The notes under the pieces: generated by a model
Database searches by the model: none
Told to the model about the DNA's origin: nothing
What the model saw: only the letters and a program-made list of their open reading frames with translations
In this document: piece after piece, positions 49,931-58,400 of the stretch
How the letters are laid out: each line of letters opens with the position of its first letter
How positions within the stretch are numbered: the first letter of the stretch is position 1
Position numbers and translations under genes: made by a program
NCBI RefSeq assembly: GCF_002847505.1
Contig: NZ_MXAV01000006.1
Coordinates: 33,306-97,305, forward strand
Length of the DNA: 64,000 nt
Source: Acidithiobacillus marinus
GTDB lineage: Bacteria; Pseudomonadota; Gammaproteobacteria; Acidithiobacillales; Acidithiobacillaceae
Direction of reading: 5' to 3'

Positions 49931-50209
49931 TCAGCGTTTCAAATCACGATAGAAATTCTCGTGCGCACCGATGGCTTCCAGATAGACCAGGCGCACCGAA
50001 TCATCCACGGTGTAACCAAGCAGATACCATTGATTCTGGCTGCGAAACTTGTACACGAGCAATTCCGCCAGATCGCCTTTCTTTCGCTCCCCGATGGATG
50101 GATCAGCAGCAACAACCTCGATGGCAGCATCCACATCGACGACCACATTGTCATGCAGCTTTTTGTAGGCACGGGCAAAACGACGAGTCTGGCGAAGTTC
50201 ATAGCGCAT
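49931..50209 (-). CDS. RelE/ParE-family toxin
   Basis: Ninety-two residues with the RelE/ParE fold: RRFARAYKKLHDNV, then DLAELLVYKFRSQNQWYLLGYTV split across strands, and a final LEAIGAHENFYRDLKR. Such toxins cleave ribosome-bound mRNA or poison gyrase. It overlaps the antitoxin gene by 1 nt, the normal antitoxin-first order on this strand. Confidence 0.88.
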   Translation of the reverse strand: MRYELRQTRRFARAYKKLHDNVVVDVDAAIEVVAADPSIGERKKGDLAELLVYKFRSQNQWYLLGYTVDDSVRLVYLEAIGAHENFYRDLKR

Positions 50210-50439
50210 CAGGTCCGCGACCTGGGAACGAAAGCTGTTGTCTCTTCCCGTGGCTCGGCCATGGAAGCCAGTGATTCCGCGATAAAACTCGCTGGCAGAT
50301 CGGGGTTGTCGAGTGCAGCTCGACCTATCTTGGCCCAGTATTCGATTTGCCCGGCGATGGTGCGATGTTCAATACTGGCATCGGAACGCGCCAACTCATA
50401 TAGCGCCTGATCAATACGCACAGATGTTGTGGTTTGCAT
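50209..50439 (-). CDS. ParD-like antitoxin
   Basis: Seventy-six residues from ATG 50439. The N-terminus TTTSVRIDQALYELARSDA has a ribbon-helix-helix pattern; the second half should wrap the toxin. It resembles the ParD-type/TA-system antitoxins with RTIAGQIEYWAKIG. A 16-bp palindrome at 50477-50492 upstream is its probable operator. Confidence 0.83.
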   Translation of the reverse strand: MQTTTSVRIDQALYELARSDASIEHRTIAGQIEYWAKIGRAALDNPDLPASFIAESLASMAEPREETTAFVPRSRT

Positions 50440-50476
50440 GATATTAATACCCGTCGCTAACCTGTTATATTGATAA

Positions 50477-50492
50477 TACCACAAAAGTGGTA
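50477..50492. promoter_or_regulatory. Palindromic operator of the toxin/antitoxin pair
   Basis: TACCAC-AAAA-GTGGTA, a perfect 6-bp inverted repeat with 4-nt spacer, 38 bp upstream of the antitoxin start and followed by AT-rich promoter-like sequence on the minus strand. Ribbon-helix-helix antitoxins bind such sites to repress their own operon. Confidence 0.6.
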
Positions 50493-50507
50493 ATTACCTA
50501 ACATCTT

Positions 50508-51053
50508 CTATGGCCAAGACAAAACCCGAAACGGGTCTTGCTTGGGCTGCAGATCTTTGGAAAAGGGCTTTATGGCCTTCATGATCTGGTCCAACGTGAC
50601 TGGATAACCGCCCCACACATCAGCGCCCATATCCATACTTCCCGGTAACGGCTGCATATTGCCATGCACATGCCCATAAAGATGCAAAGCGCCGTGCCAC
50701 ATGCCCGGCCATTCGCGCATCGGGTAGTGGCAGAGGAAAACCTTGTAGTCATCCACATGCGTCATTGCCAAATCCTGCACTGAGGACCAACCGTGGACAC
50801 CTTTGACCGTATCGTGATTGCCCACAATCAAATGTTTGGTTCCATTCAGGTGAGAAAGCAACTGGCTGACCTGTTTGGCGGGTTGCAATGAAAAATCGCC
50901 TAAGTGATACACGGTATCATCCGGCTTCACGACGCTGTTCCAGCGCCGCATTAAATCCTTGTCCATGTCTGCTGTCGAATCGAAAGGTCGGCTGCAATAT
51001 TTCATGATATTCTTGTGACCAAAATGGCTGTCACTGGTGAAGAAGGTAGGCAT
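50508..51053 (-). CDS. Metallophosphoesterase
   Basis: A 181-residue calcineurin-type phosphoesterase with all metal-binding motifs: TSDSHFGHKNIM, VYHLGDFS, LIVGNHDTV, LCHYPMREW and LYGHVHGN. Substrate unknown; similar small enzymes act on nucleotides or RNA ends. It overlaps the ATP-grasp gene by 1 nt (TAATG), so the two are probably a functional pair. Confidence 0.88.
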   Translation of the reverse strand: MPTFFTSDSHFGHKNIMKYCSRPFDSTADMDKDLMRRWNSVVKPDDTVYHLGDFSLQPAKQVSQLLSHLNGTKHLIVGNHDTVKGVHGWSSVQDLAMTHVDDYKVFLCHYPMREWPGMWHGALHLYGHVHGNMQPLPGSMDMGADVWGGYPVTLDQIMKAIKPFSKDLQPKQDPFRVLSWP

Positions 51054-51754
51054 TATTTAATTACCGCCAAAATACCCGCCATTTCTACCCATCGGGCCTG
51101 TAACAATTTCAAATAATTCCATGGTGAACACGTCCCTTTATAGAAGCCCAAGGCCCACCCATCATTGATTTCCACCAGATACGTTTTTCCATCAATGGCA
51201 GACACCCCAATATCCAAACCATATCCAGCGGGCGCAAAACCGCTGTCTTGGTAAATCTGGATCATCTGGTTGATAGCTTCCAGATTCCATACTGGATCAT
51301 CTTCGCCATCGTCATACCGTCCTAATCCCAAAAGTTCACCAGCGCATACATACACCCGATGTTCGGCCACAAAATCATGCCACGGCATCAACCAGACACG
51401 GGTATCAAACACCCATAAATCTTCTTCCAGCTTAGTTTGCCACGGCTTTACATGCCAACGCTGGCCAGTCTTATTTACCATGATTTCTTGCGCTTGTCCC
51501 CAATGATACAAGGCCGCTTTTTCGGGCATGAACGATTGCAGGCAATTCGGGTAATCCACTGGCTCAGGGGTATGGATACCCTGATGAATCATAGCTGCAC
51601 GGCAAAACTCGACTGATCCCACCGGCATCCAGCCGGATTGCGGCAGCGTCGGTATCTCGTCGATGCTCGCCGTTTTGACAGGTCCGTCATGCCAGGTCTT
51701 AGCAACGAATGTTTCTTCTTGGCTATATTTGCGCTGCGTAATTATGGTCTGCAT
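51053..51754 (-). CDS. ATP-grasp-domain protein (DUF4343-like)
   Basis: A 233-residue protein from ATG 51754 (GGAG 9 nt upstream). The C-terminal part has the ATP-grasp ending GYGLDIGVSAIDGKTYLVEI followed by NDGWALGFY, and residues 110-140 a strand-rich lid region. ATP-grasp enzymes join a carboxylate to an amine or thiol. Substrate unknown. It is coupled to the phosphoesterase gene. Confidence 0.72.
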   Translation of the reverse strand: MQTIITQRKYSQEETFVAKTWHDGPVKTASIDEIPTLPQSGWMPVGSVEFCRAAMIHQGIHTPEPVDYPNCLQSFMPEKAALYHWGQAQEIMVNKTGQRWHVKPWQTKLEEDLWVFDTRVWLMPWHDFVAEHRVYVCAGELLGLGRYDDGEDDPVWNLEAINQMIQIYQDSGFAPAGYGLDIGVSAIDGKTYLVEINDGWALGFYKGTCSPWNYLKLLQARWVEMAGILAVIK

Positions 51755-51755
51755 T

Positions 51756-52040
51756 TTAAGAATCTCCAATCTCTTGTTCGCTCAGTGATTTTAGGGCGCG
51801 ATTCACAGCTTCCAGATCGACTGAACCCTTACCCAATTTTCGGGGTATTCGTAATTTGTTGTGTATGGCCCCAGATTTTCCGGGAGATGTCCACGTTCCA
51901 AAGTCGCAATAACTTGTGTATGGGCGAGCGCGTGTCCAATGTTCAAAATCGTAAAATCCTGTGTATTGTCTGAGCGTTTTTCTGAGTGCAGTGGATGGTC
52001 CATGTCGAACAGGACGTGAACTGCAGCCCCTGACTGTCAC
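51756..52040 (-). CDS. Possible hypothetical protein, probably damaged
   Basis: A frame of up to 94 residues ending LKSLSEQEIGDS just ahead of the ATP-grasp start, whose ribosome-binding site it contains. The first 30 residues come from the duplicated leader sequence and look artificial. A second, overlapping frame (51803-52003, beginning MDHPLHSEKRSD) is equally plausible for the upstream half, so a frameshifted gene is possible. Low confidence. Confidence 0.25.
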   Translation of the reverse strand: MTVRGCSSRPVRHGPSTALRKTLRQYTGFYDFEHWTRARPYTSYCDFGTWTSPGKSGAIHNKLRIPRKLGKGSVDLEAVNRALKSLSEQEIGDS

Positions 52041-52158
52041 AAAAAGTTCATTTGCATTTTTCTGAGGATCGTCTATCTTTCACTCAAGTCATTGACAAGG
52101 TTAACGTAAGGAGAAGCTTATATGCCCAGCCATCCGAATGCCGCACTGCTCAACGAGG
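52031..52158 (+). repeat. Left copy of duplicated promoter/leader of the RHS gene
   Basis: This 128-bp stretch is identical to 55302-55429. It includes a TTGCAT-16-TATCTT promoter-like pair, TTGACA, an AAGGAG and the first 12 codons of the RHS gene. Downstream the copies differ at about ten of the next 47 bases and then diverge fully. Confidence 0.85.
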
Positions 52159-52268
52159 CTCACCATCCCTTTCCGGAACTCCTGATCCCTCAAGGAGGAC
52201 CGGGGGATGCTGAAATCTCCGATGGAACAGTGGATAAGCGGGGCGGCCGCGAGGCGCAGACGATCTGA
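52122..52268 (+). pseudogene. Truncated 5' end of a second RHS-type gene
   Basis: A 48-codon frame whose first 35 codons match the start of the RHS protein (MPSHPNAALLNE, then HHPFPE and LIPQG), after which it runs into unrelated sequence (DKRGGREAQTI) and stops. The rest of the gene is missing. Several amino-acid differences show it is from a related, not identical, copy. It may still be transcribed from the intact leader. Confidence 0.8.
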
Positions 52269-52423
52269 TGCGAGGTAACTCTGATCAGAAACTTGCATGG
52301 TCTTGTGGAGCCCGTGTAGCTAGATAGTGATGCATCAGGAGTTTATCCAGAAGTATTGCGACAACTGAGCGTTGTGCGGAAAACGTGTAAAATGCTGAAT
52401 GTATTTTAAAAGGAGAATGTTTC

Positions 52424-52726
52424 ATGAGTGTCACAACAGAAGAGCAAACAGTTTACAACGAGATTTTGACCAGTTTGTACGGAAACAGGCTCGGCCAAAC
52501 ACCAAGCCAGATTAACAGTCAGGTAATCGTTGATGTGAATACGGTTCTGCAATCCATTGTTAAATGTTCAGAGGCATTGGGGGCCACCAAGCCGTTGCTG
52601 GATTTGCTCACACCAGAAGCAACATCATCAGCCTTCATCAAGGCGGTTTTGAAGATAGGTTACGAAGAAGTTAGCAACTGGCTTGGTGTTGTGAATGGCA
52701 ACGAGGAATATCAGGGAGCGCTCTAA
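52424..52726 (+). CDS. Small hypothetical protein between RHS copies
   Basis: A 100-residue helical acidic protein with a good AAAAGGAG upstream (VYNEILTSLYGNRLGQTPSQ). No family recognised. It lies after the truncated RHS start and directly before the IS30 element (its stop is 3 bp from the inverted repeat). By position it could be a remnant immunity gene of a lost RHS toxin tip, but nothing in the sequence proves that. Confidence 0.5.
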   Translation: MSVTTEEQTVYNEILTSLYGNRLGQTPSQINSQVIVDVNTVLQSIVKCSEALGATKPLLDLLTPEATSSAFIKAVLKIGYEEVSNWLGVVNGNEEYQGAL

Positions 52727-52728
52727 AA

Positions 52729-53777
52729 TGAAGTGCAACACCTCTGGTCGAAGGCAGACGGAGGTGAGAGATGGCCAGAAAATACAGGCAATTGATGCCC
52801 GATCAGCGAAACCAGATACAGCGTGGATTGAATCAGGGGCTGAGTATTCGTGGCATTGCCAGGCAGTTGGGCCGAAGCCCTAGCACGATCAGTCGGGAGA
52901 TTCAGCGCGGTCGTGTGGAAGAGACCTATGACGCCGTATGCGGTCGGGAAGAAGCGCAGAGGCGCCGACGCAAGGGAGTCAGGAAGTTGACTGAAGGTTC
53001 GCCTTTAACCCTCGCGGTGACACACGCTATTCTGCAAAGGAAGTGGTCACCGGAGCAGATAGCGGGGAGGTTGCGGATGGACTATCCCGAAGACAAACAG
53101 TGGCACGTCTCTCATGAGACTATTTACCAGTTTATCTATGCCCACCCGGCGGGTGAACTGCGCAAGACATTGATTGCAGGGCTGCGCAGAGGGCACAGCA
53201 AACGCAAGCCCCGCACACGAGGTAAAGACCGTCGTGGCGGGATCACGAACATGCGCTCGATCCGTGAGCGCCCGGAGGAAGCACAAGCCCGCGAAGTACC
53301 CGGTCACTGGGAAGGCGACCTGATCAAGGGGGCATTCAATGCCAGTGCTATTGGCACGTTAGTGGATCGTAGCAGTCGCTTCGTCATCCTCGCGCGAGTG
53401 GAGGATGCTACGGCAGAGGCGATCCTGGAAAGCTTTACGCGGCGTTTGCGTACGCTGCCCAAGAGCTTCCGGCAAACGCTCACCTATGATCAGGGCCGCG
53501 AAATGGCTCGGCATCAGGAACTGGAGCGAAATACGGGCATACGTGTTTATTTTGCTGACCCACATAGCCCCTGGCAGCGTCCGACCAATGAAAATACGAA
53601 TGGCCTACTGCGTCAGTATTTCCCCAAGGGCACGGACTTATCCGAATATTCACAACGGCGTTTGACTCAGGTGGCGGAGGAACTCAATAACCGGCCCAGG
53701 AAATCCTTGGGATTCCAAACGCCAGCCGAAGTGATGGCACGGCAAATCAGGGAGTTAAACTGCGGTGTTGCACTTCA
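52729..53777 (+). mobile_element. IS30-family insertion sequence, complete
   Basis: A 1049-bp element bounded by 14-bp perfect inverted repeats TGAAGTGCAACACC (52729-52742) and its complement (53764-53777). It carries one transposase gene whose stop lies just beyond the right repeat. Flanks show only an AA/AA pair as possible target duplication. It is intact and may be active. Confidence 0.88.
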
Positions 53778-53784
53778 AACTTGA
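52771..53784 (+). CDS. IS30-family transposase
   Basis: A 337-residue transposase: an N-terminal helix-turn-helix (LNQGLSIRGIARQLGRSPST), an HTH/zinc-like linker, and a DDE domain with GHWEGDLIKG (first Asp), FRQTLTYDQGREMARH (second Asp) and ENTNGLLRQYFPKG (Glu). All three catalytic residues are present. GGAGG precedes the ATG. The C-terminal codons run through the right inverted repeat, as usual for IS30. Confidence 0.95.
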   Translation: MARKYRQLMPDQRNQIQRGLNQGLSIRGIARQLGRSPSTISREIQRGRVEETYDAVCGREEAQRRRRKGVRKLTEGSPLTLAVTHAILQRKWSPEQIAGRLRMDYPEDKQWHVSHETIYQFIYAHPAGELRKTLIAGLRRGHSKRKPRTRGKDRRGGITNMRSIRERPEEAQAREVPGHWEGDLIKGAFNASAIGTLVDRSSRFVILARVEDATAEAILESFTRRLRTLPKSFRQTLTYDQGREMARHQELERNTGIRVYFADPHSPWQRPTNENTNGLLRQYFPKGTDLSEYSQRRLTQVAEELNNRPRKSLGFQTPAEVMARQIRELNCGVALQT

Positions 53785-53869
53785 AACCGCCCAGACCTGC
53801 ATCACAGTAGCTACTGCAGATTGGGAGGACGCTATCGAGATAGCACTTCTTGGGGTAGGGTAAAAGAAC

Positions 53870-54094
53870 TTGGACAACCCGCTCATTTTGGTATTTCAAG
53901 CTATCGGAAGGTTGCTTACGCAACTGTGCTTCTATACAAACAGTTGCAGCTTTCGGACATTCCTTGTAATTGCCGGATTCACATCTCTACTCGTCGGAAT
54001 ATCAACTGGGGTGTCAATATTATCCCTGTTTGGTGGGTTGTCTTGTATTTTTGGACTAATTGGTCATTTCATTCATATCAGAAATGGCCGGTAA
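53870..54094 (+). CDS. Small membrane protein
   Basis: Seventy-four residues from TTG 53870, with two hydrophobic segments (FRTFLVIAGFTSLLVGIS; ILSLFGGLSCIFGLIGHF). Its end overlaps the start of the beta-propeller gene. AT-rich. Might be an immunity or accessory protein; no family recognised. Confidence 0.5.
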   Translation: MDNPLILVFQAIGRLLTQLCFYTNSCSFRTFLVIAGFTSLLVGISTGVSILSLFGGLSCIFGLIGHFIHIRNGR

Positions 54095-55169
54095 GAATCA
54101 CCGAATCGCCGCGACCATTGGTATTCTATTGGCGGCTAGCATTCTCTCTAGCGCAGTTGCGAGCCAAAATCAAGAAAGTCTAAGTTATTTTACCTGCTTA
54201 TTTGGCAACGGGTTGGGTCAATATCAGGTGCAATCTTTTGAAATCCATCGTTCTGGAACAGTGACGTTAAATGCTATTTCCAGATGGGTGCGTGGTAACC
54301 CGCAAAATGTCGCAGTAGCAGGAAACCAGGTTTTTGTAAGTAATGCGGCAGCACGGACTGTTGCGCAATTTTTAGTATCGAACTCTTCTATTGCGTCTTT
54401 GGTGTCAGAGAATGTTCCTTACTCTCCATGGTTCTTGGTTCCATTTCGTCGCTACATTTTCTCGTCATCACTTTTGGGATCTACAATCTATCGTATCGAG
54501 TTCAGGCTGGGCAAGCCTTGCGCTGTTAAAAAATTCGATATCCATAATATGGCAATTTCAGGAATGCGACTTGTTTATCTAAAGAGTGGCCCACAATTGT
54601 TTTTAACCTCTGCCATCGGTGATGACCATATTCTTTTGCCATTGCGAAGCTTAGCAAGAAAAGCCTATCGTTCGAGTTATAGTCGTCCCGTTAATAAAGG
54701 CCGAATGCTCTGGTTGGTGTCATCCATTACGAACCGCAAAGTATTACTTTCAGGAATTTCTTTACAGACGGGCAACCAAATACAGTCTAGATCACTAAGA
54801 GCGGCAAATGTAAAGGGTGCTAAAATCATTTGCGGCGGAAGAATTGTCTACACTATAAGCACCAACGGGGCATTGAATGTTTATCATGTGACAAATGACG
54901 GTGGATACCGTTTGGTTCAGAGTCTTCCTTCCAAGATTTTGCGTGGCTGTGATACCATGACGATATCAGGTAATTATATGATGGTGGCCCAAGGTGGTTT
55001 TCATCAAATTGAGATATATGCAATTGCTCCCCACGGAAAGCTTGTGTTCATCGGCAAAAAGTCAACAGGGGCAAATCGGTATTTGATCGCTATTACTAGC
55101 CCATTACATCTATTTGGGAATTCATGTACCAAGCATGGCAAGCGTATTCGACGTATTCATAATTTTTGA
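54084..55169 (+). CDS. Exported beta-propeller-like protein
   Basis: A 361-residue protein from ATG 54084 with a signal peptide (GILLAASILSSAVASQ). The mature part is a series of strand-rich repeats of about 40-50 residues (VAVAGNQVFVSNAAARTVAQ; GGRIVYTISTNGALNVYHVT; ISGNYMMVAQGGFHQIEIYA), as in seven-bladed propellers of the lactonase/NHL type. AT-rich compared with the chromosome. Located between the two RHS leaders; partner or cargo role unknown. Confidence 0.55.
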   Translation: MAGKNHRIAATIGILLAASILSSAVASQNQESLSYFTCLFGNGLGQYQVQSFEIHRSGTVTLNAISRWVRGNPQNVAVAGNQVFVSNAAARTVAQFLVSNSSIASLVSENVPYSPWFLVPFRRYIFSSSLLGSTIYRIEFRLGKPCAVKKFDIHNMAISGMRLVYLKSGPQLFLTSAIGDDHILLPLRSLARKAYRSSYSRPVNKGRMLWLVSSITNRKVLLSGISLQTGNQIQSRSLRAANVKGAKIICGGRIVYTISTNGALNVYHVTNDGGYRLVQSLPSKILRGCDTMTISGNYMMVAQGGFHQIEIYAIAPHGKLVFIGKKSTGANRYLIAITSPLHLFGNSCTKHGKRIRRIHNF

Positions 55170-55301
55170 TTTTTGGCTAAAGCTTGTTCGTTGGTCATCT
55201 CCGCTTTGGAATGACTGTGCAATATCTTGTTTTTGACGATTCTTATGTTTCCCCAATGCTCGGCAAGTCCATCCATGATCGCCGGTTAACGATGTCTTGG
55301 T

Positions 55302-55429
55302 TGACTGTCACAAAAAGTTCATTTGCATTTTTCTGAGGATCGTCTATCTTTCACTCAAGTCATTGACAAGGTTAACGTAAGGAGAAGCTTATATGCCCAG
55401 CCATCCGAATGCCGCACTGCTCAACGAGG
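55302..55429 (+). repeat. Right copy of duplicated promoter/leader of the RHS gene
   Basis: Identical to 52031-52158, offset 3271 bp. This copy drives the full-length RHS gene: AAGGAG lies 9 nt before its ATG. Homologous recombination between the copies would delete the intervening small gene, IS30 and propeller gene. Confidence 0.85.
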
Positions 55430-58400
55430 GTCATCACCCCTTTCCGGAACCCCTGATCCCTCAAGGAGAACCGGGGGAAGCGGAAGCCTCCGAACTTCAG
55501 GCCGCCATCACTGCATGGGAACGCAGCGGGCGGCCTGATTCGTTTGCGGCGCTGGAAACGTTTGTTGGGCAGCACCCGGATTCCGCATGGGCAATAGCCG
55601 TGCAAGCGAACCTGGGCATCCTTGCGGTGGAACAGGCGTGTTTTTCCGTTGCGCTCCGTTGGCTCGAACAAGCGTTTCTCGCCGGTCAGGATGTGCAGGA
55701 GACGCAGATGAGGTCCTTGGTGGACCGGACGTTAGGCGAATTGCTCAGGCTGTCCGCCAGACTGGGGGATGTGACGGCGCTCGACCGCTGGCTGCGGATT
55801 GCGGATACCCGTTCGATGCGGGGAGCCGCTACCGAGGCCCGCACGGCGGCACGAATCGCGTTGTGGAGTCTGCGTAATCAGACGGGTGTGGCGCACCGTT
55901 GCGGTGCAGCCGCCCTCAAGGGAGTGTTGCTGGCGAAAGAACCATCACCGGCCCTGCCGATCCTGAAAACCTTGGAAAGTGCCCGCTCCGGTATCGATGG
56001 GCTGAACCTTCTGGATCTGGAGCAATTGGCGACAGAGGTTGGCATCGTCTTGCAGGCGGTGCATCGGGAGGATGCGAAAACGCCGGTTACCACGCCCGCT
56101 GTTGTGCATTGGAAGGTGGGCCACTTTGCCACGCTCCTGGATTATCGGGACGGTCGCTATCTTCTTCGGGACAGCGTGTTCCCCAATGACCGCTGGATTG
56201 CGGAGGATACGCTAGATAGCGAAGGCAGTGGGTTCTTTTTGGCATCAACCGTCGCGCCGGGATTCCGTGCGGCCACCCCTGAGGAGAAGACTGCCACTTT
56301 CGGGCGCGGGTATGTGTCGGGGCAGCAGCCCGGGGCGAACAAGAAAGAGTCCACAAAGGTACCCACCAAGCCCCAGAAGTGTACCGGTATGGCGACCTAC
56401 ACTGCTTACGCCGCCACGGTGTCCCTGGTGATGGAAGACATCCCTTTGGGGTACACCCCGCCCAAGGGACCGGCTATTGCTCTGGAGATGACCTACGCGC
56501 AGCGGGAAGACAGTCAGCCGGCCAATTTCCCCTTTTTCAATTTTGGTCCCAAGTGGAACAGCAACTGGCTGGCGTGGATTCAGGACATCCCCGGCGATCC
56601 TGGCAACAATGTGAGCCGCGCGATTCCCGGCGGTGGCACCCAATATTACAGTGGCTACGACAGCGCGACCGGCCAGTTCACGCCCCAAACCGACAATGGC
56701 GCGGTCCTGCAATTGGTGAGCGAGACCCCGGTACGTTACGTGCTCACCAAGGCCGACGGGAGTCAACAGATCTACGCCCAGAGTAACGGGGCAACGAGCG
56801 GTACCCGGTATGTGTTGCTGTCAGAGTTGCGCGACGCCTCTGGCAACACCGTAAGTCTCAGTTACGATGGCGAACTCCGTTTGACGGAGATCACAGATGC
56901 CCTGGGTCAGAAGACCGCCTTCACCTATGGTGACCCCAAAAACCCTCTCCTCGTTACGGCAGTTACCGATCCTTTCGGGCGCTCGGCGCGGATCGCCTAC
57001 GACGATACCGGGCGGCTCGTATCCATAACCGATGTCATGGGTATGGTGTCAGGTTTCGCCTACGACAGTGGCGATTTCATCGAGGCCCTGACGACGCCTT
57101 ATGGTAAGAGCACGTTCCAGTACGGAGAAGATGGCACCACCCTCTGGCTGGAGATGACTGATCCCCTGGGAGAGACGTCTTATCTCAAATTCACCCAGAA
57201 CGCGCCCATCGAGTTCAGCGATCCTATCGCCCCGTCGGGGATGAACCTGTTCAATGCCTATCTCATGGACCGCAATTCGTTCTTTTGGGACGCCCACGCC
57301 TACGCCCACGGCGGGGTGGATTACGCCAATGCGCACCTCTACCACTGGCTGCATTGGGAACCCAACACCAGCCTTTCTTCGGATGTGATAGAAAGCCAGA
57401 AAGATCCGCTCACCCGCCGGGTGTGGTACAACTACCCCGGCCAGGTTTGGGGCGGGGCGACGGGTACCCTGAATCTTCCCTCGATCATCGGGCGGGTACT
57501 GGAGGACGGAACCACCCAGCTCACCCAGATTGGTTACGGAGCTTATGGGCACATCACGAGCTTCACCGATCCTGCCGGACGCGAAACCTTTTTTACCTAC
57601 GCGCCGAATGGCGTCGATCTCATCGAGGTGGCCCAGAAAACCGCTAGTGGCCAGGACGTGCTTTTTCAGGCGACCTACGACCATCGCCACTTGCCCCTGA
57701 CCATCACCGATGCCGCCGGCCAGCAGACCACCTTTACCTACAACGATGCCGGCCAGCCCCTGACGGTTACCAATGCCCTGGGACAAGTCACGACCTACCG
57801 CTACGATACCCAGGGCTACCTGACGGAAGTCGTCAACGCCAACGCCGTGACCGCCCTCCGCTTTGCCTATGATGCCTATGGCCGTGTCGCCAGCGTCACC
57901 GATGCCGAGGGCTACACCTTGGGATTCCAGTACGATGCGCTCAATCGGCTGACCGAGGTGCGTTATCCCGATGGCACGACGCGGACCTACGGCTACGACA
58001 AGCTGGATCTCGTGAGCCAGACCAACCGTCTGGGCGAGACCACTCGGTACGCCTACGATGCGGTGCGTCGCCTCATCGCCGTCACCGATCCCGTGGGTCG
58101 CGTCACCCGTTACGGTTATAACGAAGCGGGTTATCTCACCACGCTGACTGATCCGGCCGGTAACGTCACCACCTGGGAGCGCGACATCCAAAATCGTGTG
58201 ACGGCGAAAATTTACGCCAATGGCACCAAGGAAACCTATACCTATGATCCGGCCACGGGGCAATTGGCCACCGTGACCGACGCCATGGGCCAAGTCAAAA
58301 CCCTCACCTACACCATCGATGAGCGGGTGAGCGAGATCGCCTATACCGATACTCTGGTGGACACCCCCAACGTGTCATTCACTTACGGTGAGGATTACCC

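Noticed and set aside
57049..58293. Minus-strand frame of 414 codons
   Set aside because: Antisense to the RHS repeat region; its Gly/Ile/Val periodicity mirrors the YD repeats.
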